Source: CANHVK01 sp044232905 (GTDB lineage: Bacteria > Bacteroidota > Bacteroidia > Flavobacteriales_D > Crocinitomicaceae). From it: a stretch of 38,560 bases of DNA. The DNA lies in the NCBI GenBank assembly GCA_044232905.1, contig JBIIKZ010000016.1:1-38560 (forward strand), in the 5' to 3' direction. Positions 24,539 through 32,097 of the stretch are shown in pieces. Below the pieces are notes generated by a model. The model saw only the letters and a program-made list of their open reading frames with translations. It was not told the origin of the DNA and did not search any database. Position numbers and translations under genes: made by a program. Position 1 is the first letter of the stretch, and each line of letters starts with the position of its first letter.

Positions 24539-25567
24539 TTGAGTGCTAAACCTCTTATTTTGCTAGGCATTGAATCCTCTTGTGATGATACTTCTGCCGC
24601 AATTATCAAAGATACAATAATTTTGTCAAATGTTGTTGCAGGTCAGGATATTCATACAAAATACGGAGGTGTAGTACCTGAATTAGCATCGCGTGCGCAT
24701 CAACAAAATATTATCCCTGTCGTACAGCAAGCAATAGCACAAGCTGGTATCCAGAAAGAGGAGATTGCTGGAGTAGCATTCACCAGAGGTCCTGGACTTT
24801 TAGGGTCTTTGGTGGTAGGAACTTCGTTTGCCAAAGCATTTGCTTTAGCACAAGATATACCTATATTGGATGTAAACCACATGTATGGACATGTATTAGC
24901 ACATTTTATCGGAGGAGAGGAAAAGAAAAAGCCTGATTTTCCGTTTATTTGTTTAACAATATCAGGTGGACATACCCAGTTGGTTTTGGTAAAAGATTAT
25001 TTGTCCATGGAGGTGGTAGGAACGACAATCGATGATGCTGCTGGAGAAGCCTTTGATAAAACTGCTAAATTACTAGGTTTTCCGTATCCTGGTGGTCCGT
25101 TAATTGATAAATACGCCCAAGATGGTGATGCTTCAAAATTTGTTTTTGCAAAACCCAATATGCAGAATTATGATTACAGTTTTAGTGGTTTGAAAACCTC
25201 TATTTTATATTTTCTGCAAAAGCAAATGAAAGTAAATCCAGCCTTTGTAGAACAAGAGATGCAGCATATCTGTGCTTCTGTTCAACAAAGTATTATTGAT
25301 ATTTTATTTGTGAAATTAGTAAAAGCGAGTAAGGATTTCGGGATTAATCAAATAGCCATAGCAGGGGGTGTTTCTGCAAATTCGGGTGTGCGTAAACGTT
25401 TGCAAGAAGAAGGTTTGAAGCATCGTTGGGATGTATTTATTCCTGAATTTCAATATTGTACAGATAATGCTGCGATGATTGCTATTACTGGGTATTATAT
25501 GTACCAAAAAGGCTTGTTTGCAGATCAGTCGATCAGCGCAACGGCACGTTTAACTTTTAATCGTTAA
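24539..25567 (+). CDS. tsaD: tRNA t6A37 threonylcarbamoyltransferase TsaD (TTG start)
   Basis: A 342-residue TsaD, which transfers threonylcarbamoyl to A37 of tRNAs reading ANN codons. Seen: LGIESSCDDTSAAII, the metal ligands H114 and H118 (NHMYGHVLAH), TIDDAAGEAFDKTAKLLG, the GGVSANSGVR block and the closing TDNAAMIAITG. The only suitable start is TTG: an in-frame TAA lies two codons upstream and no ATG or GTG is in frame before the conserved LGIESSCDDT block. TTG at 24539 gives the normal family N-terminus. It is divergent from tamB with 20 bp between start codons. Confidence 0.96.
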   Translation: MSAKPLILLGIESSCDDTSAAIIKDTIILSNVVAGQDIHTKYGGVVPELASRAHQQNIIPVVQQAIAQAGIQKEEIAGVAFTRGPGLLGSLVVGTSFAKAFALAQDIPILDVNHMYGHVLAHFIGGEEKKKPDFPFICLTISGGHTQLVLVKDYLSMEVVGTTIDDAAGEAFDKTAKLLGFPYPGGPLIDKYAQDGDASKFVFAKPNMQNYDYSFSGLKTSILYFLQKQMKVNPAFVEQEMQHICASVQQSIIDILFVKLVKASKDFGINQIAIAGGVSANSGVRKRLQEEGLKHRWDVFIPEFQYCTDNAAMIAITGYYMYQKGLFADQSISATARLTFNR

Positions 25568-25704
25568 GTTTTTTTTTAGATGCTATTTACTTTTTGTATT
25601 CACGTCTAAATACCATAAAACTAGGTGTTAAACAGGAGAACTTACCCATAATGGTTAGAAACCTAAAGTAATAGTGCATCAAAATACCTTTGGACCGATA
25701 ATCC

Positions 25705-27348
25705 CTATTTATTTAAAATTTCAAGAATCGGTTCACCAGTTGTTAAACTTGGTTTTGATAGATTTAATAGATGGGTTAAAGTTGCTGCTATATCTGTAAT
25801 CTCAATTTTTCGAAATACTTCTTGGGTAGGTATATTTTTGCCGTACCAAAGCAAAGGTACGTGTGTATCGTAACTATATCCTGAACCATGGGAGGTGCCT
25901 TGACGATTCTTTTCGGTGTCTTTTTCATAGGGTAAATATCCTGCATCTAGCATAAAAATAACATCGCCACTTTCTTCTTTTTGATACCCGTTTTTCACTA
26001 AATTTTTCCAATAATCTGCTGCTTCAGAACTTTCTAATTCAGTTGCGGTATAGACGTTTTTAATATTAAACCATAACTTTATTTGTTCTTTTATATAATT
26101 TTGAACAATAGTACTATTAATATCTTTTGATGTAAGTTTTTGTTTATCTAGATATATGTTATTGTTAGATACGTCTAGTATGCAATCAAATCCAAATTTT
26201 TGCGTGCAACTATCGCGTAATGCTTTCAGAGGATTCTCGAGAAAAAAGTATCCGCCAGGAAGTCGTTGATCGACTAATAATTGTGGTACTGGAACAACCG
26301 CGTGGTCTGCGGTAAGGAATAGGGTGAATTCGTTTTTCCCAATTTCTTTTTCAAGGTATTGAAGTAGTCGGGAAATTTCTTGATCTAAACGCAAATACAT
26401 ATCTTCAATTTCGATGGACTGAGGTCCATATGCGTGACCTAAAATATCGGTAGAGGAAAAGCTAATGCATAAAAAGTCTGGCGTAGCATGTTTTCCGAGT
26501 TGCTCTCCAGTGATAGCTTCCAAACTAGCATTTAGTAAATGCGTATTTGCAAAAGGAGTAGCAATAAATGCTTTTATTTTTTTTGAAGCTTCTAAATGGT
26601 TAAATGTGTACGGAAAGGTAGGTGTGGTGTTGCCGAAAATTAGTTCTTCATAGGGTGAATTATCCGAATTACTTTCTGTATAATTTTCAATTGGATAAAA
26701 AGTGTTCCAAGATTGGTTCATGTAGTTTAAAACGGATTTTTTTTCGTTGAATTTTTGCATCCATTTTGGGAGCTCTTTTTGATAATAATTGCTCGTAATA
26801 AAATCACCAGTTGCAGGATCGAACCAATAACTTCCATCGCTTTTGTGTCCGCCTGGAAGAATAGCACCTCTGTTTTTGATTGATAAGGAAATCACTTTTG
26901 AATTTGGGTAGGTTAATTTGAGTTGATCGGTAATTGTTATTGCTTTTAAATTTTGCGGAGAGCAAGTGCCGTTTTTAGATGTCGACCCTACACTTGAGTA
27001 ATTGGAATCGCCAACACAATTTTTTTCACGATGCATTTTACGGTCATACCATTCGTTTGCAACAATGCCATGATTATCGGGTGTTGTTCCAGTGTAGATG
27101 CTTGCGTGACCAGGGCCGGTAAATGTAGGAATGTAATTGTATTGAGTGTTTCTACAATTGGTTCCGTTTTGCATTATTTTTTTGAAACCACTATCTGAAA
27201 ATTTCGCGTAATAACGATATAAATAATCGTAGCACATTTGATCGATTACGATGCCTACGACAATTTTAGGAGGTGATTTTTGTTGGGAAAAGCTTTGGTT
27301 GAAGAAAACACTTGCGAAAAGTACCAGAAAGTAGGTTTGTTTTTTCAT
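25705..27348 (-). CDS. pafA: PafA-type alkaline phosphatase
   Basis: A 547-residue exported phosphatase of the alkaline phosphatase superfamily. Seen: a signal peptide (cleavage near SFSQ), metal ligand D36 in VIDQM, the nucleophile Thr (T77 in PTFTGPGH), N98, and the K158-x-R160 pair (SIKNRGAILPGGH) that in Flavobacterium PafA holds the phosphate monoester. The metal sites DILGHAYGP, TADHAVVPVP and GSGYSYDTHVP follow. The length matches PafA (about 546). Known: PafA hydrolyses organic phosphate monoesters in the periplasm and is not strongly repressed by phosphate. It is monocistronic and divergent from the glycosyltransferase. Confidence 0.87.
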   Translation of the reverse strand: MKKQTYFLVLFASVFFNQSFSQQKSPPKIVVGIVIDQMCYDYLYRYYAKFSDSGFKKIMQNGTNCRNTQYNYIPTFTGPGHASIYTGTTPDNHGIVANEWYDRKMHREKNCVGDSNYSSVGSTSKNGTCSPQNLKAITITDQLKLTYPNSKVISLSIKNRGAILPGGHKSDGSYWFDPATGDFITSNYYQKELPKWMQKFNEKKSVLNYMNQSWNTFYPIENYTESNSDNSPYEELIFGNTTPTFPYTFNHLEASKKIKAFIATPFANTHLLNASLEAITGEQLGKHATPDFLCISFSSTDILGHAYGPQSIEIEDMYLRLDQEISRLLQYLEKEIGKNEFTLFLTADHAVVPVPQLLVDQRLPGGYFFLENPLKALRDSCTQKFGFDCILDVSNNNIYLDKQKLTSKDINSTIVQNYIKEQIKLWFNIKNVYTATELESSEAADYWKNLVKNGYQKEESGDVIFMLDAGYLPYEKDTEKNRQGTSHGSGYSYDTHVPLLWYGKNIPTQEVFRKIEITDIAATLTHLLNLSKPSLTTGEPILEILNK

Positions 27349-27662
27349 GAAATTTAGTTTTAGACTAAATTAATTAAAAGACATTTCAACATTTTTACTT
27401 TTTAGAAAGTTTATGAAGTGCAATAAGTGAATAACTCTTTTTGAATTTAATATTAAGTTAATAAACTGATAATAAATATTTTGCGTGGAATATTTTGAGG
27501 TGCTACTAGTTACGTGCAAAGTCGTATTTTGTTTTTATTTTTTCAACAAGCACAAAAACAATAAACTATGTAATTTATATAGTTTATCTTTACCTTTTAT
27601 TGTAAATCTGAGAATTTACAGCTTACAATTAGTATTTTAAACTTATCAAAAAACGTGCCAGA
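27349..27662. promoter_or_regulatory. Divergent intergenic region with inverted repeats
   Basis: This 314-bp gap lies between the divergent pafA and glycosyltransferase genes. It is AT-rich and holds a 9-bp inverted repeat at 27561-27587 (ATAAACTAT / ATAGTTTAT) and, at 27599-27629, a hairpin with arms TGTAAAT and ATTTACA nested with ATTGTAA and TTACAAT. These lie 34 to 100 bp before the glycosyltransferase start and could be operators or leader structures. No clear TAnnTTTG element or RNA gene was found. Confidence 0.45.
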
Positions 27663-29534
27663 ATGATTAATAAATTTCTTTTAGTTTTTGTAACGCTTTT
27701 ATCAATTGGGTTTTCTCATGCCCAAGTGAGTAAGTTGGTAGAGGGTAATATCATCGATGAACGAACAGAAAATGAAGTAGAGAAAGTGGAACTTTACCTA
27801 AAGAATTACCAAACTAAGAAAAAATACCTGGTTGAAACGGATGATAATGGTTACTTTAAACTAAAAAATATTCCTTTTGGGAAATATGTTTTAGTAGTAA
27901 AAGATAAAGATTACGAAACAAAGAAATTTAATTTCGAAATTAACGAAGACCATAAAGCGCACTTTACGTTTTCTCCTTTTAAAATTAAACTAAAGGTAAG
28001 TTGGATGTTCAACTGGGGAGATGCCTTTGGAGTAGAACATTTTTGGTCGCATTTAACTGCAAAAATCATTTTAGGTATTTACGGTATTTGTTTAATCTTA
28101 ATTTTCTTTTACTCTGTATTACAATTAACGCTTTCCATTGCGTATGCGAAAACACGTAAAAAACGTGCTGAAGAGGTTACTCCTTTTATGGATTTAGCAA
28201 ATGCTCCAAAAGTGACGATGCAATTACCAATGTATAATGAATTATATGTTGCAGAACGTATCATTGAAACCGTTGCTGCTTTTGAATATCCAGCAGATAA
28301 ATTTGAAATACAAGTATTAGACGACTCAACAGATGAAACGAAAGATGTTATCGCGAAGAAGGTTGCGGAAGTTGCAGCAAGAGGAGTAAACATTAAACAT
28401 ATTCACCGTGTGGATCGTACTGGTTATAAAGCTGGTGCATTAGATGCAGCAATGGATCGCGTGGAAGGAGAGTTTATTGGGATTTTTGATGCGGATTTCG
28501 TCCCTGAAAAAGATTTCTTGTTAAAAACGATGCCGTATTTTCAAGATGCAAACATTGGAGTGGTGCAAACGCGTTGGGGACATTTGAATAAAGATTATTC
28601 GATTCTTACGGAATTACAAGCATTTGGATTAAATGGTCACTTTGCAATTGAACAAGGGGGGAGAAATAGTTCGGGGCATTACATCAACTTTAATGGAACT
28701 GCTGGTATTTGGAGAAAGAACTGTATTGAAGATGCAGGTGGTTGGGAACACGATACCTTGACAGAAGATTTAGATTTAAGTTACCGTGCACAAATCAAAG
28801 GGTGGAAATTTAAATATTTGGAAAATGTAATTTCTCCTGCTGAATTACCAATTACCATGTCTGCTTTAAAAAGTCAACAACACCGTTGGATGAAAGGTGG
28901 TGCAGAATGTTTCCGTAAAATGTTCTGGCAAGTAGTAAAAGCGAAAAATGTGAAGTTCTCCGATCGAGTGCATGCATTATCCCATTTGTTTAATTCCTCG
29001 GTATTCTTATTTATCTTAACCTTGTCTTTATTGACGATGCCTGTTTTACATATTAAGGATAGTTTCTCGGATTTGAATTCCATCATTCGATTTGGTTCTT
29101 TCTTTATCGTTAGTACTATCTTCTTAATGTATTACTATTGGTTGTCTTATCGCGATAAAACAGATAATACGGTTGGTTCCTTTTTCCGATTCTTCGGTCG
29201 TTTTGTACAGTTTTTAGTGGTGTCGATGGGATTATCCTTAAGTAATACAATTGCTGTTATTGAAGGGTATTTAGGAATCAAAAGTTCCTTTGTACGTACT
29301 CCAAAATTTAACGTTGCGGTGAAAAGTGAATTTAAAGGAAACAAATACGATAAGAAAAGTATTTCTATTCTTACAATCGGGGAAGGCGTCATGTTTGTGT
29401 TATTTGCGTTTACGGCAATTAATCGTGCTATTTACCAAGATTTAGGGATGGTTCCATTTCACCTAATGTTAGCCATTGGTTATGGATTAGTTTTCTTTTA
29501 TACCTTGGCAGAGACACGAGGAGGAAAGAGATAG
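27663..29534 (+). CDS. GT2 membrane glycosyltransferase with exported N-terminal domain
   Basis: A 623-residue protein. Residues 1-20 are a signal peptide (FSHAQ). Residues 25-105 look like a carboxypeptidase-regulatory/CarboxypepD_reg beta domain (EGNIIDERTENEVEKVELYL, DNGYFKLKNIPFGKY). A membrane segment follows at about 131-160, then a cytosolic GT2 domain with D220-D221, DAD (276-278), TED (367-369) and QQHRW (405-409), all conserved, and four or so C-terminal membrane segments. The catalytic part resembles CslA/glucomannan or cellulose synthase-like GT2 enzymes common in Bacteroidota, which are usually near 490 residues; here the extra length is the N-terminal domain. It is probably a processive polysaccharide synthase, but the sugar is unknown. 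gldA follows after 34 bp. Confidence 0.88.
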   Translation: MINKFLLVFVTLLSIGFSHAQVSKLVEGNIIDERTENEVEKVELYLKNYQTKKKYLVETDDNGYFKLKNIPFGKYVLVVKDKDYETKKFNFEINEDHKAHFTFSPFKIKLKVSWMFNWGDAFGVEHFWSHLTAKIILGIYGICLILIFFYSVLQLTLSIAYAKTRKKRAEEVTPFMDLANAPKVTMQLPMYNELYVAERIIETVAAFEYPADKFEIQVLDDSTDETKDVIAKKVAEVAARGVNIKHIHRVDRTGYKAGALDAAMDRVEGEFIGIFDADFVPEKDFLLKTMPYFQDANIGVVQTRWGHLNKDYSILTELQAFGLNGHFAIEQGGRNSSGHYINFNGTAGIWRKNCIEDAGGWEHDTLTEDLDLSYRAQIKGWKFKYLENVISPAELPITMSALKSQQHRWMKGGAECFRKMFWQVVKAKNVKFSDRVHALSHLFNSSVFLFILTLSLLTMPVLHIKDSFSDLNSIIRFGSFFIVSTIFLMYYYWLSYRDKTDNTVGSFFRFFGRFVQFLVVSMGLSLSNTIAVIEGYLGIKSSFVRTPKFNVAVKSEFKGNKYDKKSISILTIGEGVMFVLFAFTAINRAIYQDLGMVPFHLMLAIGYGLVFFYTLAETRGGKR

Positions 29535-29568
29535 ATTTTCCTTACCTTAGCAAACCAAAGTCATACCT

Positions 29569-30471
29569 ATGTCTATCGAAGTAAAAAATCTTTCCAAATT
29601 TTATGGCCAGCAAGCTGCCGTAAATGATATTTCTTTTTCCATTCAAAAAGGAGAAATCGTTGGGTTTTTAGGACCAAACGGTGCAGGGAAATCAACCACG
29701 ATGAAGATCTTAACAGGATTTATTCCTGCTACATCCGGGGATGTGAAGATTTGTGGAATGGAAGTAGATGTGGATTCTCTAGAAACACGAAAAAAAATAG
29801 GTTATTTACCAGAAAATAATCCATTGTATTTGGATATGTATGTACGTGAATACCTAGAATTTGTTGGGAAAATATACAAAGTTCCTAACTTAAAAGCACG
29901 TATCGATGAGATGATACAACAAGTAGGATTAGAGGTAGAGCAAAACAAAAAAATCGGGATGCTTTCCAAAGGGTATCGCCAACGTGTGGGATTAGCACAA
30001 GCGATCATTCATGATCCAGAAGTATTGATTTTGGATGAACCAACTACTGGATTAGATCCAAACCAATTGGTAGAAATTCGCGAGTTAATCAAACGTATTG
30101 GTAAATCTAAGACGGTGATGCTTTCTACGCACATCATGCAAGAAGTGGAAGCAATTTGCGACCGTGTGATCATTATTAAGTCCGGTAAAATTGTAGCTAA
30201 TAGTACTGCTGCCGAATTACAGTACGAAGAAAACAAACAAGTAGTATACGTTGAATTTGAAGGTGAATTAGCTAAAAGTACCTTAAAGAAAGAAGTCGGA
30301 ATTACAACGGTAGAAGCCGTAGGTACAAATGCTTGGTTGGTAGAATCTAATAATTCCGTAGATCTTCGTAAGTTAATTGCACAATTTGCACAAAAAAATA
30401 ATTTATTGGTGTTGACTCTTCGTAAAGAAGAGAAAACTTTAGAGGAAGTTTTTAAGGAATTGACCAAGTAA
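29569..30471 (+). CDS. gldA: Gliding motility ABC transporter ATP-binding protein GldA
   Basis: A 300-residue ABC ATPase. Seen: Walker A GPNGAGKST, the signature LSKGYRQRVGLAQA, Walker B VLILDEPTTGLDPNQL, and the H-loop STHIMQEVEAICDRV. The segment IGYLPENNPLYLDMYVREYL and the C-terminal shape match Flavobacterium GldA, which works with GldF and GldG. Those partners are not in this window. The gene stands 34 bp after the glycosyltransferase, and a TACCTTAG element in the gap may be a weak promoter. In species without visible gliding the protein may have another export role. Confidence 0.88.
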   Translation: MSIEVKNLSKFYGQQAAVNDISFSIQKGEIVGFLGPNGAGKSTTMKILTGFIPATSGDVKICGMEVDVDSLETRKKIGYLPENNPLYLDMYVREYLEFVGKIYKVPNLKARIDEMIQQVGLEVEQNKKIGMLSKGYRQRVGLAQAIIHDPEVLILDEPTTGLDPNQLVEIRELIKRIGKSKTVMLSTHIMQEVEAICDRVIIIKSGKIVANSTAAELQYEENKQVVYVEFEGELAKSTLKKEVGITTVEAVGTNAWLVESNNSVDLRKLIAQFAQKNNLLVLTLRKEEKTLEEVFKELTK

Positions 30472-30482
30472 GATTTGAAGAT

Positions 30483-30779
30483 TTGAAAATTCGTTTCTTC
30501 CTTTTTTGTATTTGTTTCTTTATTTCTTTAAATGTGTTTTGTTTAGAGTCTAAAACGCATTATTGGTATACCCATGGTTATTATACCAAATCGATATATG
30601 CGCTACGATCTGAGTTAAAAACTTCCATTTCTCCAGAAAAAAAATCAAGACTGTATTTCGATATCGCTTATAGTTATTATGCAATGTTATTTGTAGAAGA
30701 CTACAAAAAGCAATTAGATAGTGCAATCTATTTTGCTGCTAAAAAAAAGAATTTTTCTATCGAAGATAAAAAAAAATAG
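30483..30779 (+). pseudogene. Truncated exported-protein gene (5' fragment)
   Basis: A 98-codon open frame starting at TTG 30483 with a signal peptide (MKIRFFLFCICFFISLNVFC). The rest (THYWYTHGYYTKSIYAL, SRLYFDIAYSYYAML) looks like the first TPR-like helices of a larger periplasmic or membrane protein. The frame stops in an A-rich tract where hipA-derived sequence begins. The most likely reading is the 5' end of a larger gene whose remainder was lost in the deletion that also removed the start of hipA. A short real gene is less likely. Confidence 0.6.
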
Positions 30780-31686
30780 TTTTTCATTAGAGATTACTAG
30801 TTTAATAGAAATTGCAAAAAAAATGATCGATGATCGTAAAGCGTTTTCAGTTTCTTTAAGTAAAGAAGAAGAAAAAGCAATGTTAGCAATTTTAAAGATT
30901 GGTACTTCTGCTGGTAGTGCGCGTCCAAAAGCATTAATTGCGTTCAGTCCGATTACGAAAGAAATCCGAGCTGGTCAAGGGTATGTTTCTAGTGGTTTTG
31001 AACATTGGTTGTTGAAATTAGATGGAGTAAGTGGTGAGCAATTTGGCGAAAGTTCAGGTTGGGGAAGAGTTGAATATGCCTATTATTTAATGGCAAAAGA
31101 GTGTGGTATAAATATAAGCGAATGCCAATTATTAGAAGAAAATGGACGTGCCCATTTTATGACGAAAAGATTTGATTGTGAAGGAAATATAAAACATCAT
31201 GTCCAAACCTTGTGTGGTATTCAACATTATGATTTTAACTATATGGATGGGTATAGTTACGAACAAGTTTTTCAAACAATGCGTATATTGAAGTTAACGT
31301 ATCCCGAAGCAGAACAAATGTTTAGGAGGATGGTGTTTAATGTGTTAGCTACAAATTATGATGACCATACTAAAAATTTCGCTTTCCTATTAAAAAAGGA
31401 TGAGTCATGGAGATTAGCGCCAGCATACGATGTGTGTTTTTCGTTTGATGAAACAAATTTTTGGGTAACGAAGCAAACCTTAAGTGTAAATGGGAAAAGA
31501 GAGGGTATAAGCAAACAAGATTTATTAAAAATCGCAAAAGAAAATAATATCAAAAAAGGGTCAAATATTATATAAGAAATTATTTCCTTGATTACATCTT
31601 GGCCGCATTACTCCAAAATTACAGGAGTAAGAATGGATTTAAGTAAAAGAATTGAAGAAAATTTGAACGTATTTAAAGTTGAGTAA
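30721..31686 (+). pseudogene. HipA-like kinase pseudogene: N-terminus lost, in-frame stop
   Basis: From about 30778 the frame matches the C-terminal kinase part of HipA toxins: ILKIGTSAGSARPKALIAF (ATP site), GEQFGESSGWGRVEYAYYLM, RAHFMTKRF, FNVLATNYDDHTKNFAFLL (catalytic Asp and Asn) and RLAPAYDVCFS (metal Asp), then LSVNGKREGISKQDLL. The usual N-terminal 130 or so residues are missing. A TAA at 31573-31575 interrupts the frame, and the same frame then continues EIISLITSWPHYSK to a TAA at 31684-31686, which fits the expected HipA end. So there is a 5' deletion and a nonsense mutation. No hipB antitoxin gene is next to it. Confidence 0.85.
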
Positions 31687-31866
31687 AATGAAAGTTTTGT
31701 ATTCTAATTTAGCTTGAATCGGTCGCAGGATTTTTTTTAACGACATAATAAAAAAGGTGCAAATTAGGTAATCAATTGGAGAATTTGTAGCGATTTTGTG
31801 TTTAATTTATACATGAAACTTTTTACTTTTTTACATTTAGTTTCACTTATACATTAAACTGTTATT

Positions 31867-31985
31867 TTTTCCTCAACAACTCTTTCTTTAAACACTCAAA
31901 CGCTGGAATCAAGCGAATTTTACCATGTTCCGTTTCGATGACTTCTCGTTCATCGATCATGAATAGTATACGATCTAAAATCTAC
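31867..31985 (-). pseudogene. Minus-strand coding remnant
   Basis: Read on minus, about 39 codons have protein-like composition: ILDRILFMIDEREVIETE, then HGKIRLIPAFECLKKELL and a TAA stop. A TAG lies just before, while a neighbouring frame upstream reads NKVVVDF, as if a frameshift had broken a longer gene. I do not recognise the family. The call rests on composition only. Confidence 0.35.
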
Positions 31986-32037
31986 AACGACTTTATTTCT
32001 TGAACGAATACTTTTGATTTGCACTTTGTATTAGCGG

Positions 32038-32061
32038 TTTTATCTCTTGCAAGAGATAAAA
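32038..32061. terminator. 24-bp perfect palindrome downstream of the aldehyde dehydrogenase
   Basis: TTTTATCTCTTG and CAAGAGATAAAA are exact complements with no spacer, so any RNA hairpin needs a few central bases as loop. It lies 37 bp after the aldehyde dehydrogenase stop on minus, and the arm ends in A/T runs, so it may terminate either strand. Confidence 0.6.
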
Positions 32062-32097
32062 ATGCTATTTTTTTGTCTCTTGAAAAAGATACAATTA

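Larger units (their letters stand above)
31687..32097. other. Decayed region after the hipA remnant
   Basis: This 411-bp stretch has no intact gene. It holds a pair of related 23-bp sequences (31798-31820 and 31839-31861) that match both as inverted (18 of 23) and partly as direct repeats, a minus-strand remnant at 31867-31985, and a 24-bp palindrome at 32038-32061. It looks like leftover accessory DNA. Confidence 0.6.

Noticed and set aside
30009..30467. 152-residue minus frame opposite gldA
   Set aside because: It is antisense to the conserved ABC signature and Walker B region; composition is that of a shadow frame.
31573..31575. hipA stop read as the true gene end
   Set aside because: The same frame continues for 36 codons with residues expected at the HipA C-terminus, so an internal stop is the better reading.
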